Assembly (NCBI RefSeq): GCF_014049385.1
Contig: NZ_JACAOA010000001.1
Coordinates: 1 to 64,000 of the forward strand
Source of the DNA: Ruoffia halotolerans
Lineage (GTDB): Bacteria; Bacillota; Bacilli; Lactobacillales; Aerococcaceae
Direction of reading: 5' to 3'
DNA: 64,000 nucleotides
Made by a program: the position numbers and the translations under genes. Positions 16,680 through 26,598 of this stretch are shown piece after piece (positions within the stretch are counted from its first letter, which is position 1; every line of letters starts with the position of its first letter). Under the pieces are notes generated by a model. That model searched no databases. It saw only the letters and a program-made list of their open reading frames with translations, and was not told where the DNA came from.

Positions 16680-18152
16680 TCATTGAAGACTCGCTTGATA
16701 AGTTAACACTGGCTTACGTGCAGCGGTTGTCTCATCTAATCTTCTAACTGATGTCAAGTGAGGTGCTTGTTTAACCATTTCTGGATCTTCCATAATTTCT
16801 TTTGAAATTGAAATAAAAGCATCTGCAATTTGGTCTAATTCACGGATTGATTCCGTTTCAGTCGGTTCTATCATCAGACATTCTTCTACAATTAGTGGGA
16901 AGTATGTCGTTGGTGAATGAATACCATAGTCTAACAAACGTTTCCCAATATCTTTCGCATTGACATTATGCTCAACTTTTTGTCGCTTACAACTCACAAC
17001 AAATTCATGCATACAATGTTGGGCAAAAGGAACGTCGTAATATTCTTTAATACGTGCTTTCAAATAATTAGAATTCAAGACGGCATCTTTAGACACTTGC
17101 GTTAGGCCATCTGCACCCATAGTTCTAATATAAGAATAGGCACGCACATTCACACCAAAGTTTCCAAAGTTACCTTTAATTCGACCAATACTTTGAGGGT
17201 AGTCTGAGTTAATAACGTAATGCTCGTCTACTTTTTCAATTCTAGGAACAGGTAAGAAAGCTTCTAAGTTCGCTTTCACGCCAATTGGCCCTGATCCTGG
17301 CCCGCCACCACCGTGAGGTCCTGTAAAAGTCTTATGTAAATTCAAGTGAACAGCGTCAAAGCCCATTGTGCCCGGATTAGACATTCCCATAATCGCGTTT
17401 GAATTAGCACCATCGTAATATGCTAAGCCACCTACTTGATGAACAATGTCTACAATTTGTTGAATATCACGTTCATATAAACCTGCTGTATTAGGATTCG
17501 TTAACATAATACCCGCAGTCTTTTCATTGACTACTTGTTTCAATGCTTCAATATCTATAATGCCTTCTTTAGTTGAAGGGATTTCAATCGTTTCATAGCC
17601 AGCAACCGTTGCTGTCGCAGGGTTTGTCCCATGAGCAGAGTCTGGAACAATAATATTCTTACGTTGGACGCCTTCACCGTTCACTTCATGAAAAGCTTTA
17701 AACATCAATATTGCAGCTAATTCTCCATGAGCTCCAGCCGCAGGTTGAAGAGAAATATGATCCATCCCTGTAATTTCAGCAAGGTATTCTTGTAAGTTAT
17801 ACAATAATTCTAAGGCTCCTTGAGCTGTCTCTGGTTCTTGTTGAGGATGAATTTGACTGAATCCGTCTAAAGCAGCAATCGTCTCATTCACTTTTGGGTT
17901 ATATTTCATCGTACATGACCCAAGCGGATATGGTCCAGACTCAATACCGAAGTTTTTATTCGATAGGGCTGTATAGTGTCGTACCAGTTGCAATTCTGAC
18001 ACTTCTGGTAATTTTGCTACTTCTTGTCGATTTAAATATTCAGGTAAATCTTTAGTTAAATCATATGTTGGGACATCGTTCTCTGGTAAATCATAACTGA
18101 CATGACCTGGTTGAGAGATTTCAAATATTAATTCATTATATTCTTTAAGCAT
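16680..18152 (-). CDS. gcvPB: Glycine dehydrogenase (decarboxylating) subunit 2
   Basis: PLP-binding subunit of the split P-protein, which decarboxylates glycine and passes the aminomethyl group to lipoyl-GcvH. Its length of 490 residues is normal. The PLP lysine lies in LHKTF, followed by the glycine-rich [15 protein letters not shown]. The start overlaps the end of gcvPA by 8 bp, and GAGGTG precedes it. It is the last gene of the order gcvT-gcvH-gcvPA-gcvPB. Confidence 0.95.
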   Translation of the reverse strand: MLKEYNELIFEISQPGHVSYDLPENDVPTYDLTKDLPEYLNRQEVAKLPEVSELQLVRHYTALSNKNFGIESGPYPLGSCTMKYNPKVNETIAALDGFSQIHPQQEPETAQGALELLYNLQEYLAEITGMDHISLQPAAGAHGELAAILMFKAFHEVNGEGVQRKNIIVPDSAHGTNPATATVAGYETIEIPSTKEGIIDIEALKQVVNEKTAGIMLTNPNTAGLYERDIQQIVDIVHQVGGLAYYDGANSNAIMGMSNPGTMGFDAVHLNLHKTFTGPHGGGGPGSGPIGVKANLEAFLPVPRIEKVDEHYVINSDYPQSIGRIKGNFGNFGVNVRAYSYIRTMGADGLTQVSKDAVLNSNYLKARIKEYYDVPFAQHCMHEFVVSCKRQKVEHNVNAKDIGKRLLDYGIHSPTTYFPLIVEECLMIEPTETESIRELDQIADAFISISKEIMEDPEMVKQAPHLTSVRRLDETTAARKPVLTYQASLQ

Positions 18153-19500
18153 GACGTGTCACCTCTACTAAACTCGAAACAAAAGCATCGATTTCTGACT
18201 TCGAGCGCTTCTCCGTTGCACATAATAAGTAAGTATTCTCAATACCCGTTGAGCGAGTTGCATCATAACCACCAACAAAGCCTAGTTGGTGTAATGCCAA
18301 ATTAACTTCTTTAACGGGTTGCTCTAATTGAATTACAAACTCATTGAAGAAAGGCACTTGATTAAGAACTTTAAAGCCTTGCGCTTCTAATTGGTCTTTT
18401 AAATAATGAGCTTTATTAATATTTTGCTTTGCCATCTCAACAATACCTTCTCGCCCTAAAGCAGAGATAGCTATGGCAGAAGCTAAAGCATATAAAGCTT
18501 GGTTTGAACTATAATTACTTATCGCCTTCTCACGACGAATATGTTGTTCACGGGTAGCTAAAGTCATAACGAAACCACGCTCGCCATTTTCATCTTTCGT
18601 TTGGCCGACAATACGACTAGGTATTTTACGCATTAATTTCTTCCTAGTTGCAAAGTATCCACAGTGAGGACCACCATAAGACATTGGAATACCAAATGGT
18701 AGTATGTCTCCAACAACAATATCTGCACCTAACTTACCAGGCGCTTCTAGAACACCTAGAGCAAGTGGATTTGCTGATACAATAAGTAATGCTTTTGTAC
18801 CACTCATGGCTTCTTTAATTTCTTTCAAATCTTCAACAGATCCAAGGAAATTTGGGTATTGAATAATGACAGCAGCAACAGACTCATCTAATTGTTCTTT
18901 GAGCTTTTCAATATCTGTCACATCGTTTGTTAAAGGTATTTCATTCACTTCATATTCCTTACCAAAGCCATAGGTGTTTAAGACATCAATCCCTTGTGGG
19001 TTAACCCCGTGTGATATTAAGATTTTTGCTGATTTTCTTATAGAACTAATCGCTAAATTCGCTGCTTCAGCAATAGCATTGTATCCGTCATACATCCCAC
19101 AGTTTGCCACTTCCATCTGAGTCAACTCTGCAATCATAGATTGCCACTCAAATAAAGCCTGTAGCTCTCCTTGACTAATTTCTGGCTGGTACGGAACATA
19201 TGCTGTTAGAAATTCTTGTCTAGATATTATTGCTTGGACAATTGAAGGTATGTGATGATCATACGTTCCTGCCCCGATAAAGTAAGGCATCTGCGTAGCA
19301 TTCGTGTTCTTACCAGCTAGCTCTCGAGCGTGTTTAATTAGTTCGAATTCACTTAACTCTTTAGGTAAATCCATTCTTTCCTGGGTTCTAACTGCTTTTG
19401 GGACGTCTTCATATAATTCATCCACTGACTTAACGCCAATGGTATTTAACATTTTTTCTCTGTCTTCCTCTGTATGAGGTAAATAACGAAATTTTTTCAA
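18145..19500 (-). CDS. gcvPA: Glycine dehydrogenase (decarboxylating) subunit 1
   Basis: Partner subunit of the split glycine dehydrogenase. It is recognisable by the [16 protein letters not shown] start, [30 protein letters not shown] and YGGPHCGYF. The start is uncertain. ATG 19527 has no Shine-Dalgarno and ATG 19509 directly abuts GAGAGG. TTG 19500 lies nine bases after GAGAGG and gives an N-terminus like that of the B. subtilis homologue. It overlaps gcvPB by 8 bp. Confidence 0.93.
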   Translation of the reverse strand: MKKFRYLPHTEEDREKMLNTIGVKSVDELYEDVPKAVRTQERMDLPKELSEFELIKHARELAGKNTNATQMPYFIGAGTYDHHIPSIVQAIISRQEFLTAYVPYQPEISQGELQALFEWQSMIAELTQMEVANCGMYDGYNAIAEAANLAISSIRKSAKILISHGVNPQGIDVLNTYGFGKEYEVNEIPLTNDVTDIEKLKEQLDESVAAVIIQYPNFLGSVEDLKEIKEAMSGTKALLIVSANPLALGVLEAPGKLGADIVVGDILPFGIPMSYGGPHCGYFATRKKLMRKIPSRIVGQTKDENGERGFVMTLATREQHIRREKAISNYSSNQALYALASAIAISALGREGIVEMAKQNINKAHYLKDQLEAQGFKVLNQVPFFNEFVIQLEQPVKEVNLALHQLGFVGGYDATRSTGIENTYLLCATEKRSKSEIDAFVSSLVEVTRHA

Positions 19501-19556
19501 CTCATTCATCCTCTCACATTTAAACATTCATTCAGATTACTGGATTGAAAATAAAC

Positions 19557-19937
19557 TTAATCTTCTACAAATTCAGTATATTGTTTTAATGATATTAAAT
19601 GAGATGTATCAACAGCTGATTCACTTGTTAATTCGCAAATCCACCCTAATTCATAAGGGTCTTCGTTAACGTTCTCAGGTTCATCTTCTAAAGTTTCATT
19701 CACTGCAGTCACTTTTCCAGCAATCGGTGCGTAAATTTCTGACGTAGATTTCACTGACTCAATGTTTGCGAATGCTTCTTCTAAATCATATTTCTCATCC
19801 AACTCGGGTACTTCAACATAGACGATGTCCCCTAATTGTTCTACAGCGTAATCTGTAATTCCGATACGAACAGTATTGTCATCTAATACTTGAACCCATT
19901 CGTGATCTTCTGTGTAAAATAATGTATTTTTATCCAT
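19557..19937 (-). CDS. gcvH: Glycine cleavage system H protein
   Basis: Lipoyl carrier of the glycine cleavage complex, 126 residues. The lipoylation site is K63 in ESVKS, within the biotinyl/lipoyl-type fold (VGDIVYVEVPE equivalent and APIAGKVTAVNE). It sits 14 bp after gcvT and about 50 bp before gcvPA. No lipoate ligase or lipoyl synthase is in the window, so lipoylation must be supplied elsewhere. Confidence 0.95.
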   Translation of the reverse strand: MDKNTLFYTEDHEWVQVLDDNTVRIGITDYAVEQLGDIVYVEVPELDEKYDLEEAFANIESVKSTSEIYAPIAGKVTAVNETLEDEPENVNEDPYELGWICELTSESAVDTSHLISLKQYTEFVED

Positions 19938-19951
19938 TGTACTTCCTCCAA

Positions 19952-21067
19952 TTACTTATTTTTTAACCAATCTTTATTAGTAATCATCGCTGGTACGCGT
20001 TTATTTCGAATTTCAATAAAAATTTGATTGTTTATTTTAGCATATGGTTTTCTTATTTGCGCAAAACCGAGTGCTTTTTTAAAGGTTGGTGATTTTGTTC
20101 CAGATGTTACTTCCCCAATGACTTTCGTACTTTCTTCTGATTCATAGATTTTATATCCTTGTCGGGCAATTCCTTTTCCAGTAAGTTCAAAGCCACGAGA
20201 CATATATCGATTCGGATCATTCTTCACTGTCTCAAGGGCTTCCTTACCAATAAAGTTCTCCTTATTTAAATCGACTGCAAAAGCAATCCCACCTTCTATC
20301 GGTGTAATTTCTTCGCTAAGATCATTGCCGTATAAAGCCATACCAGCTTCAAGTCGTAAAGTGTCTCTTGCTCCTAGACCACATTCTTTCAGTCCATAAG
20401 ACTCACCTACGTTAAGCAACGTCTCCCAAACTTCGGCTGTCTCTGACCATGGAATATATAATTCATAACCCAATTCACCTGTGTATCCTGTCTTAGAAAT
20501 ACGCACTGATTCAACACCAGCAATAGTTTGTTCACTGAACATTTGGAAATTATTTAATTCTAACACTTCAGGTGTTGCCATTTCCTTTAATACTTTTTCA
20601 GAATTTGGACCTTGAACCGCAATTAATCCGTATTCTGCTGATTGATCGACGATCTCAACTGTGTTATCGGAATTATGTTCATTCAACCATGCTAGAATTT
20701 TGTCTTTATTTCCAGCATTGGGAGTGACAAATAATGTATTCTCTGCAACATAGTAATAAATCAAATCATCTAAAGTATAGCCATTCTCATTCACGATGGC
20801 AGTATACTGTGCGTCGTTTAATGAAGTCTTTTGTGTATCGTTCGTGATGATTTGATTAAACCATTCAAGCACATTTGAACCTTTAATTAAAATTTCCCCC
20901 ATATGAGAAACTTCAAAAATCCCAACCGTTTGACGAACCGCATCATGTTCTTCTTGAATCTTTGTGAATTGGATTGGCAGTGCCCAGCCTCCAAAATCAG
21001 TTAATTTTAACCCTTTCTCAACATAATAATCAAAAAGTGGGGTCTGTTTTAAATTTTTTTCAGCCAT
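19952..21067 (-). CDS. gcvT: Aminomethyltransferase (glycine cleavage system T protein)
   Basis: Transfers the methylene group from aminomethyl-GcvH to tetrahydrofolate and releases ammonia. It has 371 residues from ATG 21067, which GGAGGTGG precedes by six bases. The longer upstream frame is not used. Family signatures are TDFGGWALPIQF, FEVSHMGEI, GYTGELGYELY and the C-terminal barrel GEVTSGTKSPTFKKALGFA. It is the first gene of the gcv operon. Confidence 0.95.
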   Translation of the reverse strand: MAEKNLKQTPLFDYYVEKGLKLTDFGGWALPIQFTKIQEEHDAVRQTVGIFEVSHMGEILIKGSNVLEWFNQIITNDTQKTSLNDAQYTAIVNENGYTLDDLIYYYVAENTLFVTPNAGNKDKILAWLNEHNSDNTVEIVDQSAEYGLIAVQGPNSEKVLKEMATPEVLELNNFQMFSEQTIAGVESVRISKTGYTGELGYELYIPWSETAEVWETLLNVGESYGLKECGLGARDTLRLEAGMALYGNDLSEEITPIEGGIAFAVDLNKENFIGKEALETVKNDPNRYMSRGFELTGKGIARQGYKIYESEESTKVIGEVTSGTKSPTFKKALGFAQIRKPYAKINNQIFIEIRNKRVPAMITNKDWLKNK

Positions 21068-21441
21068 TCTTAACCACCTCCATCGTATTATTACAGCTTT
21101 TATATTGTCAACAATATTCTTCATATTAGAATCTAATAAAATCCCTGTCTGTTTTCTAATTATAAGGCACATAGTAAACCTTGCATTACTTCTACGCACG
21201 AATATTAATTAAACAATCATATTGTTCGTTATAACTTACTTTTTTTCAGAAAACCTATTGTAGTATAAGCGTTTTTAAAATCTCGTGTGTAAATTTTAGT
21301 AGCCGACTTTACACATTCTCAATTGTATTATAACCAATTTTTAATCGACTAACAATAAAGGAAACACAAGCGGTAAAGCTTGAAAATACACTGAAATAGG
21401 AATAAGATTATTTAAGTTAGAAAAACCTTAGGAGGCATACA
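21068..21441. other. Divergent gcvT / M20 amidohydrolase control region
   Basis: 374 bp without a gene. I looked for a glycine riboswitch on the gcvT strand and saw none: no paired CCGAAGG/GGA-ACTCTCAGG-type elements. A clean inverted repeat TGTGTAAA (21286-21293) and TTTACACA (21308-21315) lies between the two genes. TATACT on the minus strand near 21262 could serve gcvT. The repeat may be an operator, which is inference. Confidence 0.4.
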
Positions 21442-22638
21442 ATGTTAGAGAAATTACTAGCAAAAATTGAAGAAAATAAAGATCTGATGATTGATATTCG
21501 TCGCTATTTACACGAAAATCCAGAACTATCTTTTGAAGAAGTGAATACTTCTAAATACATCGCGGACTTTTACAAAGATAAAGATGTAGATATTCAAACA
21601 AATGTTGGTAATCACGGGGTTAAAGTAACGATTGATTCATGTAAACCAGGTAAAACGTTAGCTATCCGTGCCGACTTTGATGCACTACCTATCGAAGAAG
21701 CCACTGGTTTACCCTTTGCATCTAAAAACCCAGGTGTGATGCATGCATGTGGTCATGATGCCCATACTGCTTACATGCTTATCCTAGCTGATGCTCTAAT
21801 CGAATTAAAAGATGAGTTCGAAGGTAAGATTGTTATAATTCATCAAGATGCTGAGGAAGTTCCACCAGGAGGAGCTATCGGTATGATTAAAGACGGTGTC
21901 TTAGACGGTGTTGATAATGCCTTTGGTATCCACGTAATGTCGAACAAACCATATGGAGAAATTCATTACGTATCAGGTGAAGCTCAAAATGGTCGTGCGA
22001 AATTTGTTCTTAAAGTACAAGGTGTTGGTGGACATGGTTCAAGTCCTCACGAAGCGAATGACGCGATTGTTGCGGCTAGTTACTTTGTAACAGCGATACA
22101 AACAGTTGTTTCACGTCGTTTAAGTCCATTCGATACAGGTGTTGTAACCATCGGTTCTTTCGACGGTAAAGGGTCGTTCAACGCTATTAAAGATTCAGTA
22201 GTCCTTGAAGGTGACGTTCGTGGTATGTCTGAAGAAGTACGTAAAAAAATAGAAGACGAAGTAAAACGTATCGTGAAAGGTCTTGAAGTTATGTACAACG
22301 TTACTTGCGAACTTGACTACGCAAATGACTACCCTGTTCTATACAATGATCCCGAATTAACAGAACACATTGGTGCAATTTTATCTGAAGCTAATCTTGA
22401 AGATGTTACAGGAGTTGTTAAAGCAGGACCAATGTCTCCATCAGAAGACTTCGCTTACTACGCTAAAGAAGTTCCAAGTTCTTTCTTTTATGTTGGTGCA
22501 GCCCCAGTAGATAAAGAAGCTTTCCCACATCACCATCCTAAATTAGATATCGAAGAAGGCTCAATGATGATTGCTGCTCGCTCAATGGCAACCGTTGTAG
22601 CTGATTACTTCAGTAATGATCAACGCGAGAACAAATAA
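21442..22638 (+). CDS. M20-family amidohydrolase (N-acyl amino acid / hippurate hydrolase type)
   Basis: Metal-dependent amidohydrolase, 398 residues, releasing amino acids from N-acyl or similar conjugates in the cytoplasm. Metal-site motifs are MHACGHDAH (about 102-110), HQDAEEVPPGGA, and the late histidine in HHHPKLDIEEGSM. The dimerisation domain contains GGHGSSPHEANDAI. AGGAGG precedes the ATG. A VOC-fold gene starts directly after its stop, so the pair is an operon. The natural substrate is unknown. Annotation as hippurate hydrolase would over-read the sequence. Confidence 0.9.
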   Translation: MLEKLLAKIEENKDLMIDIRRYLHENPELSFEEVNTSKYIADFYKDKDVDIQTNVGNHGVKVTIDSCKPGKTLAIRADFDALPIEEATGLPFASKNPGVMHACGHDAHTAYMLILADALIELKDEFEGKIVIIHQDAEEVPPGGAIGMIKDGVLDGVDNAFGIHVMSNKPYGEIHYVSGEAQNGRAKFVLKVQGVGGHGSSPHEANDAIVAASYFVTAIQTVVSRRLSPFDTGVVTIGSFDGKGSFNAIKDSVVLEGDVRGMSEEVRKKIEDEVKRIVKGLEVMYNVTCELDYANDYPVLYNDPELTEHIGAILSEANLEDVTGVVKAGPMSPSEDFAYYAKEVPSSFFYVGAAPVDKEAFPHHHPKLDIEEGSMMIAARSMATVVADYFSNDQRENK

Positions 22639-23085
22639 ATGATTACAGGCGTAGAAATTGATTTCGTTGTTGAAGACTCTCTAAAAGCACTTGAAATGTA
22701 TCAAGCAATTTTTACTGATGCTTTAGAAGTCATTGAAAAGACAAGTTTCCCAACAGGTTTAAACGAAGCGGTGTTTACTTTATACGGCACTCGCTTCCAC
22801 CTTTTGGATGCAAACGCTGAGTATAATTTATTAGCTCCTACAGAAGATGAGCCTAAAACTTTATGGTTTAATGTAATGGTGCCTAACATTAAGGATACCT
22901 TCCAAAAAGCGATTGATAATGGCGCTTTTGTCATTCAGGAACTCTCGCATATGCCTGAAATGGGTATAACCAATGGTATGTTCTTAGACAAAGCAAATTA
23001 CATTTGGATGTTACATGAAATCCATGAAGAAGTTAGTTTTGAGAAACGCGAAGAATTTTTCAAAGATGAATTTAATTTAGATTAG
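22639..23085 (+). CDS. VOC (glyoxalase/PhnB-like) superfamily protein
   Basis: A 148-residue single VOC-fold protein, seen in the opening VEIDFVVEDSLKALEMYQAIF, the LYGTRFHLLDAN strand and the second half beginning PKTLWFNVMVPNIKDTFQKA. The residues expected to bind metal are not all obvious, so it may be a non-enzymatic relative. It begins immediately after the amidohydrolase stop with only a weak ribosome-binding site (GCGAGAA), suggesting translational coupling. Its function is unknown. It ends at a bidirectional terminator. Confidence 0.75.
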   Translation: MITGVEIDFVVEDSLKALEMYQAIFTDALEVIEKTSFPTGLNEAVFTLYGTRFHLLDANAEYNLLAPTEDEPKTLWFNVMVPNIKDTFQKAIDNGAFVIQELSHMPEMGITNGMFLDKANYIWMLHEIHEEVSFEKREEFFKDEFNLD

Positions 23086-23092
23086 TAATTTT

Positions 23093-23155
23093 TACACAAA
23101 TACACCTTATTATTCAATTGACTAACAATCTTGAATAACAAGGTGTATTTGTATG
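23093..23155. terminator. Bidirectional terminator
   Basis: Stem ACAAATACACCTT (23096-23108) with AAGGTGTATTTGT (23140-23152), extended inward by TTATTCAA/TTGAATAA, between convergent genes. Confidence 0.8.
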
Positions 23156-23172
23156 TATATAATAAGTGCTGA

Positions 23173-23538
23173 TTAATCGAAACTGTCTGAATCGGTCATT
23201 AAACGCTCTCGTTCTTCCATATTCGCGTTCTTTACTTCCCAGTGAACGACAACACTTAGAACTATTCTTAGAATTACAACTACGGTTAATACAATCAGTT
23301 CTTGTAAATCTCGAATAACGACCGTCTTAATAACCTCTGCCCCAAGTTTAAACTGTAAACTCAAAGCGAGGACTTCACCTAAAGTAATCGTAATCGCCTT
23401 ATCATGAAAGTTAAAGCCAGATTTCATAAAAATCCAAAGTACCTTTAAACTACCGAAAAAAATAATAAAAATTCCGATTAATTCTAATATATGAATAATG
23501 GGTGGGCTAACAATTTGAATCAATTCTTCTAGGAACAC
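23173..23538 (-). CDS. DUF1622 membrane protein
   Basis: A 121-residue protein with three hydrophobic helices (about 13-36, 50-60, 78-98) and a charged C-terminus. The central ALSLQFKLGAEVIKTVVIRD is the characteristic DUF1622 stretch. The family is uncharacterised. The start is a GTG with AGGAG about 11 bases upstream, which is somewhat far. It is a single gene, divergent from the YwaF-like gene. Confidence 0.75.
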   Translation of the reverse strand: MFLEELIQIVSPPIIHILELIGIFIIFFGSLKVLWIFMKSGFNFHDKAITITLGEVLALSLQFKLGAEVIKTVVIRDLQELIVLTVVVILRIVLSVVVHWEVKNANMEERERLMTDSDSFD

Positions 23539-23610
23539 TGATTCACAACTCCTTATACTTTTTATTTAATTTTACCGATATCTATCTAAAAGTACAAATG
23601 AAAAATGAGT

Positions 23611-23639
23611 TTGACAAAAAGAAATGAGATTCTTAAAAT
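23611..23639 (+). promoter_or_regulatory. Promoter of the YwaF-like gene
   Basis: Consensus -35 TTGACA (23611-23616), 17 bp spacer, -10 TAAAAT (23634-23639). One of the best sigma-A promoters in the window. Confidence 0.65.
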
Positions 23640-23696
23640 GAATGCATATTAAACTATTTTTTTATAACTAATATATTATAAAGGGAGGTAACTATC

Positions 23697-24380
23697 ATGG
23701 AATACATTCAAATTTTTGGTCCAAATCACTTATTATATATTTCCGTTTTAATCTTCTTTACCTGCCTCTTGTTTATGAATCAAACGTATATTAGCAATCA
23801 CCGTGAAACCATATCAAAATACATTCTGACTATTTCAATCCTTCAACAAATTTTATTATACGGTTCTTATGTCCTACTCGGTGAATTTACATTACAAGAA
23901 TCCTTACCCTTCCACATTAGTCGGATTAATACCATTCTAGGTATCATTTTCTTATTTACTAAATCTGATAAATTATTTAACATCGTTGCCTATTTCTCAG
24001 TGTTTGCTTGGTTAAGTTTCTTAGTACCATCAAACATTGAACCGATTACGCATCCTAGAGGGGTGAGTTTTTTAACGAATCATGTTATTACATTGCTACT
24101 ACCCTTCTACGGTATGATTGCCTATAACTATAAAGTTTATGCATCCGCACTTAAGCGTGTCATTCTATTGTTTTTAGTATACTTTGTCTTCGTGACGTTA
24201 TTTAATCCAATTGTTAATGGTAATTACTTTTATCTTAGAGATAAACCCATCTTTTCTTCCGTACCTAATATCTTTTATTATCCGGGCTCAATTTTAGTAT
24301 CTATCTTGCTGTTCTTTATTATTGAACAGATATTTCACTTAGTTCAAAGCAAATTTATTCACAAACAAACAGAGGGATGA
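23697..24380 (+). CDS. YwaF-like (TIGR02206) integral membrane protein
   Basis: A 227-residue protein with six predicted membrane helices. The TIGR02206/YwaF-type features are the opening FGPNHLLYISV, LPFHISRINTILGI in the third segment, and TNHVITLLLPFYGM later. No function is known for the family. GGAGG precedes the ATG. It ends at a terminator that also closes the convergent mhq operon. Confidence 0.72.
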   Translation: MEYIQIFGPNHLLYISVLIFFTCLLFMNQTYISNHRETISKYILTISILQQILLYGSYVLLGEFTLQESLPFHISRINTILGIIFLFTKSDKLFNIVAYFSVFAWLSFLVPSNIEPITHPRGVSFLTNHVITLLLPFYGMIAYNYKVYASALKRVILLFLVYFVFVTLFNPIVNGNYFYLRDKPIFSSVPNIFYYPGSILVSILLFFIIEQIFHLVQSKFIHKQTEG

Positions 24381-24412
24381 GTTCTATTATGATCTCGTCC
24401 CTCTGTTATTAT
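24369..24412. terminator. Bidirectional terminator (YwaF-like gene / mhq operon)
   Basis: Stem AGAGGGATGAG (24371-24381) with CTCGTCCCTCT (24394-24404), one wobble pair. Its left arm overlaps the YwaF-like stop codon. Confidence 0.65.
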
Positions 24413-24413
24413 A

Positions 24414-25019
24414 TTATTTAAAAACTCTATTTAACCAAGCTTTTGCTTGCATAGCTGTTTCACCATTTAACTCATGGGAATTTACCCAAAACGTTGTGAC
24501 TTCTGCGCCGCGTGTCTCGAAGATATCAACAACATTCTCGCTATCATTTAACGAAACGATGGGATCATTTTCTCCCATTGATAAATAAATTGAAACATCT
24601 TTCATATCTTTTGTATTATGAGACACGTCCACTGGATACATTGGTGCAAAGAGTGCCCCTTTATTCACTTGACTGTCTTCTCTTAATAAGATATTGATTG
24701 CAATGTTTGATCCGTTTGAAAAGCCAACAAAGACTGCATCATCTAAATTAAAGTTATATTCTTTACTCGATTCAACGATAAACTGATGTAAAGCTTCTCC
24801 GCGTTGATTTAAGTCTTCAACATCATATACGCCTTCTTCTTTACGTTTAAAGTAGCGTAACATGCCATTATCTACGACATCTCCACGGATGGCTAAGATT
24901 GCTGCCTCAGGATCTAAAATCTCACCTAAGGGTAGTAAATTTGTTTCATTTCCACCCGTTCCATGTAACATAATGAATACAGGATGGTTTGCTTTTCCTT
25001 CTCTAAAGATATGTTCCAT
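24414..25019 (-). CDS. MhqD-like carboxylesterase/phospholipase (alpha/beta hydrolase)
   Basis: A 201-residue serine hydrolase. The oxyanion-hole segment is MLHGTGGNETNL, the nucleophile elbow is GFSNGS, and an acidic residue and the SHEL histidine complete the triad. B. subtilis MhqD, a relative, is induced by methylhydroquinone and catechol with ring-cleaving dioxygenases. It is the last gene of the mhqR-headed operon, 15 bp after the flavin reductase. It probably hydrolyses ester or lactone products of ring cleavage, which is inference from family and context. Confidence 0.82.
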   Translation of the reverse strand: MEHIFREGKANHPVFIMLHGTGGNETNLLPLGEILDPEAAILAIRGDVVDNGMLRYFKRKEEGVYDVEDLNQRGEALHQFIVESSKEYNFNLDDAVFVGFSNGSNIAINILLREDSQVNKGALFAPMYPVDVSHNTKDMKDVSIYLSMGENDPIVSLNDSENVVDIFETRGAEVTTFWVNSHELNGETAMQAKAWLNRVFK

Positions 25020-25034
25020 AAATTATTAACTCCT

Positions 25035-25649
25035 TTAATCTGGTCGGACTAAATCAAATTGCGTACCTAATTTGGCATAATCCGCACCGGCTAATCGACT
25101 CACAGGTTTCAGTTTGTCTGCTATAATATAGCCTGTGTCAACATCGTAAATCTCTTCTGCAAGATGAAAACCAACCACCTCTAGGATGATTAAATCCGCA
25201 ACGATTAACCCTGATGCATCCGTAATTTCAACAGCTTTATACAACTGTGTCTCATAGCGGACGAGGGCTTCTTTAATCCCTGGTGTGCCAATCAATTCTG
25301 AGTTTATAAAGTTAAAGTTTGATACACTTAACTCACTCTCATATGCAGGCAATGTTGCTGATGTTGCATTAGCATCCTTTACGATTCGCTCATCTACAAC
25401 ATGAACCGTCGCTTCTTTCTTTGCGAGAATATTTCTTGAAGTGTCTTTTAGTTGACCATTCGATCGTTGTATCGCAATCGAAACGAGAGGTGGGTTGTTA
25501 GAAACAATATTAAAGTAACTAAAAGGTGCAATATTAATGACTTCATCTGATTGCGTCATCACTAATGCAATCGGCCTTGGAATAGTTGTACCTGCTAACT
25601 TCTTTTTATTGTCCTTTGAGGACATATTATCTGCTTTAAAAAAATGCAT
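25035..25649 (-). CDS. Flavin reductase-like FMN-binding protein
   Basis: A 204-residue split-barrel protein of the flavin-reductase-like family. TTIPRPIALVMTQS and IAPFSYFNIVSNNPPLVSIAIQR are the FMN-binding core. It probably reduces flavin or a quinone/aromatic substrate with NAD(P)H in the cytoplasm. Its start overlaps the upstream dioxygenase by 14 bp, and AGGAGG precedes the ATG, so the two are translationally coupled. No electron partner is nearby. Membership of the mhq operon suggests a role in quinone detoxification, which is inference. Confidence 0.8.
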   Translation of the reverse strand: MHFFKADNMSSKDNKKKLAGTTIPRPIALVMTQSDEVINIAPFSYFNIVSNNPPLVSIAIQRSNGQLKDTSRNILAKKEATVHVVDERIVKDANATSATLPAYESELSVSNFNFINSELIGTPGIKEALVRYETQLYKAVEITDASGLIVADLIILEVVGFHLAEEIYDVDTGYIIADKLKPVSRLAGADYAKLGTQFDLVRPD

Positions 25650-26550
25650 AAATCCTCCTATATTTCGAATTTTGGTAAAGCTTTCTCAATTTCTTCTCAC
25701 TGGCTTTCATATTGTTCTGGAAGCAAAAGTTTTGTCCTAAAGCATTTAAAGGTTCATCGTCAGCAAAGCCTGGACCATCGGTCGCATATTCGAATAGAAC
25801 ATGGCCTTTTTCTCGCATGTACATCGCTTTAAAGTAATTACGGTCTTTTACTTCTGTGACATGGAAACCTTCATCTTGTAGATATTCGCACCATTCTTGC
25901 TGTTTATGATCGTCTTCCATTGACCAAGCCACGTGATGAACTGTTCCAACACCGTCTCTACCTCTCGCTGGTGCTTCTTTAGGTATAATAATGTGATGAC
26001 GTTGTTCTTCCACTGTTTCTAAGTGGAAGAATTCTAATGTGGCTTCTAATTCCTCTAAACCGAGTTGGTCACGTAATGTATCTCTTGTTGCTTCTGGTTG
26101 GCTTGATAGCAACTCCACGCCGTAGTAACCTAAGATATCTGAATTATTATTCTCTTCATCAGTTTCGACGATTGCTAGGCGTAAAGTATGGTTATCTTCA
26201 AAGATAATTCCACGATTTCCAAACATATTCGATTCTTCAAAAATAACATCATGAGTTTCTAAATGTTTCTTCCAATGTTCTAATGACCCATTAGGTACTG
26301 AGAAAGCAATTCTTCCAACTTGCCCACTACCTTTAACACCACGATTACGCGTATCCCATGGGAAGAACGTTAAGATTGTTCCATCATCCTTACCCTTATT
26401 TGAGAAATAAAAATGATATGTATTTACATCGTCAAAATTAACTGTTTGCTTAATTAATTTTAAGCCTAAAACATCACGATAAAAGTGTAAATTTTCTTGA
26501 GGGGGACCTGCAATCGCAGTAATATGGTGTAAATGTTTCACTGGTTCCAT
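25636..26550 (-). CDS. Ring-cleaving dioxygenase (MhqO/MhqA-type VOC protein), second copy
   Basis: A 304-residue extradiol dioxygenase with two VOC modules. The likely metal ligands are the histidines in HLHHITA (about 7-9) and VHHVAWS, and the Glu in LFEYATDGPGF. Glyoxalase-like repeats start near residues 5 and 155. It should open catechol or hydroquinone rings with molecular oxygen. It is a paralogue of the gene just upstream, 48 bp away, and overlaps the flavin reductase downstream. Two dioxygenases in one operon suggests different ring substrates. Confidence 0.85.
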   Translation of the reverse strand: MEPVKHLHHITAIAGPPQENLHFYRDVLGLKLIKQTVNFDDVNTYHFYFSNKGKDDGTILTFFPWDTRNRGVKGSGQVGRIAFSVPNGSLEHWKKHLETHDVIFEESNMFGNRGIIFEDNHTLRLAIVETDEENNNSDILGYYGVELLSSQPEATRDTLRDQLGLEELEATLEFFHLETVEEQRHHIIIPKEAPARGRDGVGTVHHVAWSMEDDHKQQEWCEYLQDEGFHVTEVKDRNYFKAMYMREKGHVLFEYATDGPGFADDEPLNALGQNFCFQNNMKASEKKLRKLYQNSKYRRIYAFF

Positions 26551-26598
26551 ATTATCAGCTCCTTATATTGTATTAATGATTTCAAAGTCGCCTGGCTA

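Noticed and set aside
21068-21441. Glycine riboswitch upstream of gcvT
   Set aside because: The conserved aptamer sequences are not visible on the gcvT strand.
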